Below, in pieces: positions 11,666 through 21,961 of a DNA stretch of 64,000 nucleotides. Numbering within the stretch: position 1 is the stretch's first letter; the number at the start of each line of letters is the position of its first letter. The notes beneath the pieces were generated by a model. That model had not been told where the DNA came from. It did not search any database and saw nothing but the letters and a program-made list of their open reading frames with translations. Position numbers and translations under genes: made by a program. This DNA comes from Neoceratodus forsteri (lineage: Eukaryota > Chordata > Ceratodontiformes > Ceratodontidae): assembly GCA_016271365.2 (NCBI GenBank), contig CM057454.1:458891501-458955500 (forward strand), in the 5' to 3' direction.

Positions 11666-12049
11666 CAGTTCAATACTTCACTGCCATTCCTATTATGCAG
11701 CTCTGTAACTTCTACACAACCAATGCCAATGCCAGCAAGCAAACATTCGGCATTGACAAATGCTTGTTTAATAAAACTTTAGCTCCTTCCTATCCTGTTT
11801 CTAGTCTTTACTTCAAACTTCTTTACTCATTTGTTTGTTAAAAAAAATACTGTATATAAAATGGTTAAAAATATTTTAAAAAATTAATCTATCTTTACTG
11901 TTTCACTCCATTGTTTCTTGACTGTATTTCTGTACACTTTTGCTACCATCTCTGAAAACACCCTAAAACATCCAAAAAAGTCTGTTTCCTAATTCTATTT
12001 TATTTAATGACACTCTCGTTTGTCATACCTTTCCTTTCTCTCTATTGCT
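11666..12049. other. Intergenic, AT-rich
   Basis: No family recognised between the foldback and the 152-bp satellite. Confidence 0.35.
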
Positions 12050-12174
12050 GTCCCTTGAGTAAATTTTTCTCAACTACCAGAATAAACATGTCAGGCTTCT
12101 AATGTTTGCTAGTAGTGGCACATGGTACTGCACTGAGAGCCACTGCCCCCAACACAATTATTATAATACACTTT

Positions 12175-12521
12175 GGGCTGTATTCTCAAAGGTTGGCGCA
12201 GGGCTTACACAAGCCTTGCACCAAATGATGCAGTTGCCCCAAATTCTTTAGCATACAGTGCACCTGATTCTAGTAGGTTGCATGCTTTTGTGACACTACA
12301 CCTTTTTTATGGTGGCTTGCACCAATTACTTGGCACAAGCCCCATAAAAAGGTCAGTGAAGTTAGACCATCAAAAGCTGGTCTAACTCATTGCTTGTGGT
12401 GCATGGAGGCTAGGGGATTGAGAATCCTGATAGCAGCCCAGGGAATGCCACATGCCCTATGCACCATGCATTCAGCGCACATGGGGCTTGCAGCAATCTA
12501 TCCCCTTTGAGAATACAGCCC
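12175..12521. mobile_element. Harbinger-like MITE 1 (347 bp) with perfect 18-bp TIRs
   Basis: Terminal inverted repeats GGGCTGTATTCTCAAAGG and its exact complement, flanked by a TTT duplication (12172-12174 and 12522-12524). Removing it restores CACTTTGTGTTA, the sequence of the uninterrupted satellite monomer near 15,130. An internal hairpin GTTAGACCA...TGGTCTAAC sits at 12361-12386. The TIR style and 3-bp duplication fit PIF/Harbinger, although that superfamily prefers TWA targets. Confidence 0.88.
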
Positions 12522-13539
12522 TTTGTGTTAATTGTGGATTAATCACATTTAACATTAATGCTGTTCTCCCAGAATTTTTCACAAGTGATCAGATGAATAG
12601 AAGAGGCTGCCACATGCTGCCACATTGTACTGTGCTGTGTGTTGCTGCTCCCAACACTATTCTTGCAATGCACTTTGGCCCAGATATTCAAACTGCACCA
12701 GTCTGTGATGCAAGCCTGTGCACCGCTCAAATTAGTTGCGCAGGGGTGTGGTTAAGGCGATATTCAACGGAGTTGCACTATGGCACAACTGCTTTGAATA
12801 TCGCATCCTCGCCACCCCCACAGTGCATGGCACAGTGGAACTATGCCAGCGCAAGTGGTCAGAGTGGAGCATTGAGATGCAGTGGTGCAGGTTTCATTGA
12901 GCCATGCACAGCAACTGCGATATTCAAAAGGTGACATGCAAATGGGGCAATAATTTATGCAAGGTGCACGGGGGGCCATTTGCATCTGATTATGGCCCTA
13001 TTTGCATGCCATTAGCATGCAGGTGCGCCGATCCCCGATGACTTGTGCCTGGCGCCCTGCCAGGCTGCAGCCATCGGGAACCGACGCCCCCTGCAGCCTG
13101 ATCGTGGGACGTCCCATAAGGGACAAAGAACGTCTCTCATCCTTGGTGGTCCAGTGGACGTGGTAGCCGATTGAGGGCATCAGTCTCCCAAGTCAATATC
13201 CCGATGGTCCAGTGGACAGCGACAACCTGATATGCAGTATTGGGTATTCCCCAAAGTTCTATTGTTCGGTGGTGCCAGGTGATTGGTGATTAGCTTCATC
13301 ACGGGCATTATCTTACTTCAAAGTCCGCCATCCTGTGGCAGTGGCCGCATTGGCCCACTGCAGGTATATTATTCCTCACTGTTCTCAGTGATTAGATTAG
13401 CCGATATGGTGGTATTTTCTTCATGCCCCTCCCCGGCGTCGCGACCCACCTCAGCCCCACCACCACCGTCTGCCGGGTGGGCATCACCCACCGCCGCTTC
13501 CCACCCGGCCGATCGTCAGCCTGCACGCCTATTGTGTAT

Positions 13540-13700
13540 ACAGCTCATGGGCATGTAGCCTATCAGAAGTCAGTCCAGATATGGAATTAATTCATTCACA
13601 TATCTGGACTGATTAGTATGGTAGGGGCTGTACACCCATTGGCTCATGCTCTGAACCAATGGGCATGCAGCCATACCAAGCTGTCAGTGGGTGGCGTGGG
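13540..13700. repeat. Central palindrome of element 2
   Basis: The core stem CAGTCCAGATATG...CATATCTGGACTG (about 13,573-13,613) is flanked by further complementary segments: GGCATGTAGCC against GGGGCTGTACACCC/GGGCATGCAGCC. It marks the centre of a large foldback structure. Confidence 0.7.
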
Positions 13701-13781
13701 TGGCAGGCAGGTGGGTGCTGCCTGCCCGCTGACGGGGGAGCGGGGTGGTGGGGCTCAGTGCAGGTGGGGTGGGGGGTCCTC

Positions 13782-14100
13782 TAGATCACCAAGGATTTTG
13801 GACTTGGGGGGATAGAGGAATGCCACCTGCGATCGGGCTAATCACGGTCCACTGGACCACCAGGGATATTGGACTTTGGGGGGGTACAGTAATGCCCATG
13901 ATCGGGCTAATCGTGGTCCACTGGACCACCAAGGATATTAGACTTTGGGGGGGATACAGTAATACCCACAATCGGGCTAATCGCAGTCCACTGGACCACC
14001 AGGGATATTGGACTTGGGGGGGATACAGTAATGCCCACGATCAGGCTAATCACGGTCCACTGGACCACCAGGGATATTGGACTTTGGGGGGATGACTGAT
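13782..14100. repeat. 69-70-bp tandem repeat in element 2
   Basis: About four units, with GGTCCACTGGACCACC at 13,846, 13,915, 13,985 (one change) and 14,054, spaced 69-70 bp. Each also contains GATATTGGACTTTGGGGGG and ATCGGGCTAATC. GGTCC-ACT-GGACC is itself a small palindrome, and the opposite orientation GGTCCAGTGGAC occurs in the left half (about 13,148 and 13,205). Confidence 0.8.
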
Positions 14101-14666
14101 GCCCACAATTGGGGCATGGGTGTGTGCCAGGTGTGGCAGGAACATGAGAAGCCACCACAGGTGGCAGCTGCTGTGTTGCACCCTGCACGCGGCAGCTCAC
14201 CCGCTGCGGGCGCCCCGACTTGTTCCTTTTTTTAGGTTTAACTTGCGCAGGCGCAGTAGGGGTTGCACCTGCACAACTCTGCACGGCCCGGGCTGAAATA
14301 TCAGGCTGTGCAGTTTGTGCATGGGCACGCCCACCTGTGCCTGCATACATTACTGATGCACCTCGAGCATCGGGATTTGTGCGTGCACTTTTCCCTTTAA
14401 ATATTACACTACAAGATTAGTGGGTTGTGCATGGTGCAACACCGTTGTGCCATGCTCAACCCTTTTGAATATCTGGGCCTTTGTGTTAACTGTACATTAA
14501 TCACAATTACCATCAATTCTGTTCCCCCAGAATTTTTCTCAAGTCCTCAAATAAATTTAACAGGTTGTTATATGCTGACACATGGTACTGCACTGTATGT
14601 CACTGCCCCAACCCTGTTCTTGTAATGCAGTTTGTGTAGTTGTGGGATAATAACAATTAACATTAA

Positions 14667-15014
14667 GGACTTGATTTTCAAAATGTGACACAGGGCTCTG
14701 TCAAGCCCTGTGTCAACCCCATTCTTTGGTGCAGCTGCTCCAAATTCCTTTGATGCAACTGCACCCGATTTTAGTACATTGGGTGCAGTTGCAACAGTTT
14801 TCAGTTTTCACCAGCTTGTGCCAAACCTTTTGTGCAAGCCCTGTAAAAAGGGTCCCCCAAATGGTGAAAGTTAGATCAGGGAAAAGCTGGTCTAACTTGT
14901 GGCATTTGGTCCTCAGGACTAAAACTCCCGATCATCAACTGGGAGAATGCTGTAAGCCCCGTGCGCCAAATGATTGGCACACCAGGGGTTTGCAGCGCTC
15001 TGAATATCAAGCCC
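14667..15014. mobile_element. Harbinger-like MITE 3 (348 bp), same family as MITE 1
   Basis: Imperfect TIRs GGACTTGATTTTCAAA and the complement of TCTGAATATCAAGCCC (13 of 16 match), flanked by TAA (14664-14666 and 15015-15017), the typical Harbinger TWA target. Removal restores CATTAATTCTG, as in the intact monomer at 15,163. The internal hairpin GTTAGATCA...TGGTCTAAC (14870-14896) matches that of MITE 1, and the lengths are nearly identical. Confidence 0.85.
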
Positions 15015-16276
15015 TAATTCTGTTCTCCCAGAATTTTTTCTCAAATACTCAAATACATTTGACAGGTTACTACGTGCTGCCACATGGTACTGTGCTGTGT
15101 GTTACTGCCCCCCAACCTGTTCTTGTAATGTACTTTGTGTTAATTGTGCATTAATCACTTAACATTAATTCTGTTCTCCCAGATTTTTTCCAAATACTCA
15201 AATAGATTTGATGAGTTGCTACATGCTGCCACATAGTACTGTGCTGTGTGTTACTGCCACAACACTGTTTCTGTAATACATGTTAGTGGAAATTGTGTGA
15301 AAAGCACAACATGCATAAATTCTGAACTCCAGGATTTTTTGGCAAGTGACAGAATAAGTAAGTCAGGCTGCTACATATTGCTGTGAATTGTTCTTATGAT
15401 ACCCTGAAATTAGATGTATCACCCAAATACATATATGCTGCTTTTGCTAGCTGCTGGGCTGTGTGAGTTTCCAACTACAGCAACTGTTGTGATGCACTTC
15501 AGTGCCTGGAAACATCATTGTAAATTTTCATATCTGGAATTTTTCTTGTGATGCCCTGAAATGAGATGCACTCCCAGAATTTACCTGCTGCTGTTGCTAC
15601 TGTGTGGGTCTCCCCTAAAGCACCTCTTGTAAATGCTCTTTCATGGACTATTAGTATTGAAACACAAAATATTAAATTCTCCATTACCTGCATCACTCAA
15701 GAGCATGATGTACCTTAGTGCCCAGAAATCCACAGTCTAATAAATTCTCATTGCTGGAAATATTCTCATGACACCCTGAAATGAGATGGGCTTTCAGTAC
15801 TTGTTTGATGCTGGTGCTGCTGTGTTAGTCTCCCCCACATCACCTCTTGTAAAGCACTTTAGTTGCCAGTTAATATTAAAGCACAATACAATAAATTATT
15901 AAATCCCTGCATTTCTCAATAGCATGATGCACCTCAATGTCAAGAAATCCAAAGTCTAATAAATTCTCATGGCTGAAAATATTCTGATGACACCCCTAAA
16001 ATTAGATGTACTCCACCAAATTATGTATGCTATTGTCACTGCTAACTGCTGGGGTGTGTGAGTCTCCAACCACAGCAGATGTCATGATACACTTTTGTGA
16101 ACAGAAAATCACAGTTAATTCTCACGGTTGGAATTTTTCTTATGATACCCTAAAATGAGATGTGCTACCCAAATAAATATATGCTGCTGCTGTTAGTTGG
16201 TGCTGGGCTGTGTGAGTCTCCAACCACAGCAACTGTCATGATAAACTTTAGTGCTCAGACTATCACAGTAAATTCT

Positions 16277-17369
16277 CTGTGACTGACTGGTCTCTTCCAG
16301 ACTCAGCCTGTCACTGTTACTAGCTTTCTCAACCTTTCAGATGCCTGAAAGGGTCACATTGGTATGCTGCCAGCATTCAGCAGCAATCTCACTCAGGGTA
16401 TCTCTAGATCAGAATCCCACCAGAGTCACTGCTCACACAGTACAATATTCCACCAACAGGGCAAGTGACCCATGTCTGCTGCACAGCTGAGAATTTCTTT
16501 GCTTTTAATATGATAATTATAGCCTTCCATTCAGAGATGGACCACCAGTTTTTGTTATTTATATCCTGGTTATCTGTACCTCAAAGGACTAAGTCACAGA
16601 AACATGAAGTACAATATATAAAGAATAATATATAATAATTTAAGATTTGTACACAGATAATACAGCATACTACACTAAGACTATGGGTAAAAGTTATTCT
16701 ACAGGGATAAAATGAAAATGTTTTGCATACAGCAGAAGAAGAAACATATAGTAAAGCCTTTCTATAACTTCTCAACTTCCATCAAAGTAGAATGATTTCT
16801 TACCATACACGGTCTTAGTAAATAAGGGCAGAGTCAAACCTTAGATAGCATCTGGTCAGTATCCCAACCTGACTACCTTTGCTAGGGTCTGGCAAGTCCT
16901 CAAAACCCATCAGCTGCCAGCTCCCATGATGCATCATTAAATATGTCACTCTGTCACCATGGGTTTGATAAGTTCTTTTGTCTCCAGGAAAATTCCCATC
17001 TGGAGTGCTGGTCCAAGCTGGATTTGTACTCCAGACCTTGGTTTCATGGATTGCAATGTTCGTCCTTTTGTCTTCCATCTGGTAAAGTCCATGGGGCTTC
17101 TGTCTCCCATGCTCTGACTTTGTTTACACTCAAAACAGAGCCCGTGATCATAAAAGCAATTCACCTCTTTGAAGCGCAAGCACCTTTTAGCTGACAGGAA
17201 CTCTACTGTTTGCTCAAACAACTCCCTATCTGACTGCCTCAGGCCTGGTCTCCACTGGCATTCAACCTTAGATTTATCACAGCTTTATCTCAGCTGAAAC
17301 ATTTACAAGAGGTCTAGCTGATAAAAAATTATACACAAAAACAAACAAATAATACACACAAGCTGTTAT
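16277..17369. mobile_element. Unidentified 1.09-kb insertion in the satellite
   Basis: The satellite breaks after TAAATTCT (16,276) and resumes with ATTCTAATTACTGGAATTTTT at 17,370. This gives a candidate 5-bp duplication ATTCT. The insert starts near TGTGACTGACTGG, which would suit an LTR start, but I see no matching CA end and no inverted termini. The overlapping ORFs at 16,815-17,221 (minus) resemble nothing I know. A solo LTR is one option; it is unproven. Confidence 0.5.
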
Positions 17370-17439
17370 ATTCTAATTACTGGAATTTTTCTTATGATGC
17401 TCTGAAATAAGATAACAAAATGGTGGCTTATTTATGCAC

Positions 17440-19583
17440 CAGATCAGGATGATGATCTTTGTGTATCACTTTGTGTTGACCTAACAGCAAAGGTAACTTT
17501 TTTTTAACCTTTTTTTGGTTTTGGGAAGGGGAATATAAACCATTGCATTTCTAATAATCTTTTGTTACTGTTTCTCTCTTTTCAGGTATTATTACTAGGG
17601 TGATGAAATCTTGTTGCTGCATACAGTAGGTCTGATCTGGATGTGGTTTTTGAATTTTGCAAAGTTTCTGACCAGGTAAGGTAAATATTCTTTTCCTTTT
17701 TTCAATCAATGTTTTCAAATACTTAAATGTTATTCATCTCTTATCTGCCACTCTCTAATAGTCTTTTCCTTCTGCTTTCTCTTTTTCCTGGTATTTTTCA
17801 ACTGTTCTTCAAGCAAGAGGCAGCAGCATTTCCACATCAGTGACTGATCCTGGTAAAGTGCTGAATCAGTTGTGACTGAGGAGCTGTGAAGACAGAGGCT
17901 TACTACATGCACCTGTGCTTGTGGAGGAGGCACAGGTTGCAGGGCTGCACAGTGCATTTTATGACATGAAAAGGTACGCCATCTATGCCTGAGTGTGCAG
18001 CCTTTCCAGACCAACTTACTGTTTGCTCTGTCTTGCTCAGTCAGATTTTTTCTCCTCTCTCTTATTCCACTGCAGGAAGGTGCATCTGGTGAAGCTTTTC
18101 TGTAGATGTGGATGTGAATATGGACCATTCAGACAGCTGCATAGTGGAGTTTGGTGCCAAAAAGCTGCATAGCTGTAGAGACAACTAAATGATAAAGGAG
18201 CGTATTCTCCTGGACACTAACTACTAACTCACTATTATATTTTTTTTAAGTGTTGCAGCATTCTTAAATTTTGTAGGGTTTTATAATACTGTTGTACTCT
18301 TGAAATTAAACTGCCTTTAGTGAATGTTAAAATTGATTTGGGTGACTTATTATTTGCATGTTTCTTTAATTTTAATCTGTGTGCTACAGAGGTCACATGA
18401 CTTATTGCTATTTACTGCACATGACAGAGTTTGGCATTCTTGGGTCAGAAATCACCATCTTTGATAAAGGCTGATAGCACCAAGCAGGCCAAGTGAATTT
18501 AATCATCGAATTTGGCATTGAGTATCAGTTGTAGCAGTCACAGTAGGAGAATTTAGAGTGCGCTCCAAATTAAATAAACTGCCAATTGCTACCAGAGAAA
18601 ATAACTTTTTGGTTCGAGTATTATCTTACATTAGGAAGCGTGGTGCGGTACAAAGGAAAGTCTTTCCTGGCAGCAGAGAGAAGTTCAATCTTCCTGATAC
18701 CGGCAAAAGAAGGGTGCAAACACTAGACACTATGCAGGAAACCTGCTATTGTTTTACAGGCCAGATTCTGAAACTTGGAAAGCCACAAGTAAATGACAGT
18801 AATATAGGTTGTGGAAGTTATAAACATTTACAACTTGTAGTACTTTCTCTAGACTTATTAACCCAAAGCCATTTTATTCACAAAAGACAAAAGTATTTTT
18901 ATTTTTTAGATATTATTCTTAGATACTAGTTCTAGGTTTTAAGCTTAAGTTAATTTTAAAATACGACAGTTATATAAAGGTAATGATAGGCTGTTCAAGC
19001 TTTTTGTACTTTTGCTAGTGCAGTTTTGAATTTAGTGAATGCTTTGTAAAGAACTTTGATTCAATTTTCTTTTTTATTTATTGTTTATACTTTTTAGTGT
19101 ATTATTGGAGTTGCTGGCCCTGTGCAAAAGAGCTGCAGCGACTGTTATTAATTCGTCTGCAAAACGTGCCAATTCAGCCAGTCTGGGACAAAGAATGAGC
19201 ACAATTGCCTGGTAATTTTGCAAGGAAAAAAGAGGGAAGAAAAGCAACTTAACCAATTGGCCAGACCAAAGACATTTAGAATGACATTTGGTGAGACTAA
19301 CAGCTGCTATAACTGACTGTTATAGCCTAGCTTAAATCAGCTGAATGAACTTATCCTGGACTTTCTAATTATTTAACTGTCTGAACCTTATATTTAACAA
19401 AAATGAACTTGAGATCTGCTTTGATAATTCTCACATATAAAGAGATTTTTATATGGGGTTTTGCACATAGTATTCTGAAATGTTTTTCTGAATATTGTGA
19501 GTATTGTGTAGTTATACTGTATTTTAGCAATTTAAACCTGCTTTTAATAAGGTTATAATCATGGCAGTTTCCTTTTACTAAAC
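17440..19583 (+). other. Unassigned; probably includes the 5' UTR of LINE-B
   Basis: No recognisable protein. An ORF at 18,558-18,929 begins MRSKLNKLPIATRENN and matches no family I know. Because LINE-B ORF1 starts at 19,584, part of this stretch may be its 5' UTR; the start is not visible. Confidence 0.3.
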
Positions 19584-21961
19584 ATGGTTTGCACAAGAAA
19601 TCAAATATTAAAAAGTAGTTTAGATATTGATAACAACTGCACTGAAAATGAATTAAGTATATCAACAGTGCCTATAATGGGTCAGACATCAGTGATATGT
19701 GTTACTGATAAGGGGGAAAAGATAGATATGCAACAAGAACAAGGACAAGAAGGCCCCAAAGCAAAGAAGGGAAAGATAACTAATAAAAAGACTGTAAGTG
19801 TTAAAGTTCCCTTAAAGAGAGGCAAGAAACCTAAAGAATTGGATAAAAAAGTTGTGATAGGAACAAAGAATGACACTAAACAAACAAAAAATCATTGAGC
19901 ATTTTAAGCAAAGTGATGCATTAAATGATATATCAAGGAATTCAGATGATATCCAGGAACAATAGGTACATTAGGCCATGTAGGGTGTAAATCAATAAGT
20001 AGCTCCCCTTCGCTGGGATTACTTTCAGCTGGACAAGATTTACACAGACTATCTTCTACATCAAAGCCGAATAGTGAGGAGATTTCCTCTTCACAGATAA
20101 AAGATGGTAGTAGCTTTTCAGATATTTCGGAAGAGACAGTTAAAATTATTCAAAGTGATAAAAGAAACATGGTGTTGGACAAAGATATTTCTATTTATTC
20201 ACACTGCAGTTCTTTTTCTAGTGCATCAGAGTCTTTAGATTTTTTCACCTGAGTTAGAAAACAATGTAGAAATCAAGAGTTCAAGATGGCACTTGGACTT
20301 AAAAAATATTACAGGGGAATTGCAGTAGACAATATCAGGTTTGAAAAAACTTGAACTGCTGAGACCCAGCAAAAGCAACAACAGAGTCTACCTGAAAATT
20401 ATTCTGTTGCAAATTACCCCTTTAGCTTAAGTAAAGATTTGAAACATTTTGTAAAAGATCAGTATGCTGCCCATCTCATGATATTAGACCAGCTAGTAGT
20501 GGTCTATAATGAGTTGGACACATTGAAGGCAAATATTGCCATAAATGGATTCAGGCTTGATGACATCCTTGCTAAACTAGATAAACTGGTGCCTCAGCAG
20601 GGGTCACCTTCAATGATTCTAGAGGGATCTCAACAAATAAGATCTGATTTTTCAGTGGTCTGTATCTCTGACATTCTTAAAAATAAAGAAAAAATATTCA
20701 AAAAGGAAAAAGAAAAATAAGAAAGAGTCTAAGCAAACTGTAGGTATAATGAAAACTGTGGTAGACAACAGCATGGCCTCACAAAATAAACATAACTCAA
20801 ACATGAGTGATGACAGAAATAAGGGTACTAATGAGGAACTTGTTAGTGGAAATTCTATTAAGATTATTACAGAATTGGTAACAGAACAAACACAAAAAGC
20901 ACATAAAATTTGCTTAGATATGGATAGTGACTGGAAGAGAGATATGGATACAATCTCGCTAAAGTTTAACAAGTTTGAGACAGACTTGTTGAATTTTAGA
21001 GAGGAATGGAAACAGTGGAGTACTCAAATGACGGAAATATGTACTGTACAATCACTAGAGAAAGCAATTTTACATATAAATAATGATAAAGATAACATAA
21101 ACAGAACTGAGGCACAACTTGAGAAACCACTTGTAGATATTACAGACTGTGCTATTTTGACGTTGTATGGGTATGTATGGAATCAACATGGAACTGTTGT
21201 ACAAAATAGGGATAAGATTGTGCACCTGTTAAGGGCAGTTACTGGTGTGGATATTATGAACAAGGACATATTACAAATTTGGAAGGATAAAGACTACAGA
21301 GGTGTTGAATGTGTTTTCATCTTCTGTGGAGAAGCCCAAACTGCAAATCAAATCTGGCTTAATAATAACAAATTGGAGGGCAGTGGGTATGCGGTTGAGT
21401 ATGTAAATAGGGACACCCTGAATGCTAAATACAATAACAAAAATAAAGATAGAGAAATAAGCATATTTGGACTAAAGGCCATACCAAATGAAAATCCGGC
21501 CAAATTAAAGAATGCTATTCTAAACTTATGTACACATATTCTAAAAATATCACCATTAGAAATCAAAATAATATATATACAGGTGGCCAGCTAAAAATAA
21601 TACTGGGCAGGTGGATATGTCGATTAAAGGTGATAGAATGGCCAAGGAGATCCTTAGACAAGCTGCATTACTAGATCCTGCTGGTGTCCACATCCTGGAT
21701 AGTCACATTTTAAATGAAACAATGCTGAAGAAAAAAAACAAAGACAAAACAGAGGATGTACTCATGAAATCAAAAGAGTTATATCTTTATGGCTTTAGCA
21801 GGGAACATCATGAAAATGACAACAAACTGAAGTTAATCATAACTGATTTGCTTGAGCAATTGTTAAGCATTTCTATAGAAGATCCTAATGCCATCATGGC
21901 TACACACATGGGTTCAGATCTGGAATGCAATCAGATAAAGATGGTGGTAAAATCATTATTT
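19584..21961 (+). pseudogene. LINE-B ORF1, N-terminal and repeated-module part
   Basis: ORF1 proteins of APE-type LINEs bind the element RNA. This one is long and broken into several frames. Piece 1 (19,584-19,898) is Lys-rich with runs such as KKGKITNKK. It is followed by a Ser-rich stretch (to about 20,270), a possible coiled-coil piece (20,439-20,720), a long piece (20,749-21,594) and a last piece (21,611-21,961). From about 21,150 on, three similar modules occur: each has a beta-like start (LTLYGYVW, ISIFGLKA, LYLYGFSR), a middle helix and an end of the type LLDPAGVHILD. They resemble the RRM-like unit of L1-type ORF1 proteins. The chain is interrupted at 21,961 by the L2-like LINE and continues at 25,455. 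Confidence 0.65.

Larger units (their letters stand above)
12677..14479. mobile_element. Harbinger-like palindromic element 2 (~1.8 kb)
   Basis: TIRs GGCCCAGATATTCAAA (12677) and TTTGAATATCTGGGCC (ends 14479), flanked by TTT on both sides (12674-12676 and 14480-14482). The empty site is again CACTTTGTGTTA. It has no transposase ORF. The TIR core GATATTCAA recurs subterminally (12757-12767, inverted at 12794-12804, again at 12917-12927), possibly as extra transposase-binding sites. The two halves are partly complementary to one another (see the internal repeats). It is related to 25,839-26,880. Confidence 0.85.
12050..16276. repeat. ~152-bp satellite array with nested insertions
   Basis: The best monomers run from TTCTGTTCTCCCAGA at 15,018 to the same phrase at about 15,168, a period near 152 bp. 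Landmarks in each are TTCTCCCAGAATTTTT, ACATGCTGCCACATGGTACT, GCTGTGTGTTACTGCC and TTGTAATGCACTTTGTGTTA. Interrupted monomers lie at 12,056-12,174, 12,522-12,676, 14,480-14,666 and 15,015-15,380. From 15,380 to 16,276 more diverged and partly longer units follow (landmark TTCTTATGATACCCTGAAAT at about 15,392, 15,543, 15,767, 15,985 and 16,137). The array resumes at 17,370-17,440. Confidence 0.8.

Noticed and set aside
13907..14350. 147-codon minus-strand ORF with repeated segments
   Set aside because: The repeated peptide is the translation of the 69-bp tandem DNA repeat within a non-autonomous element.
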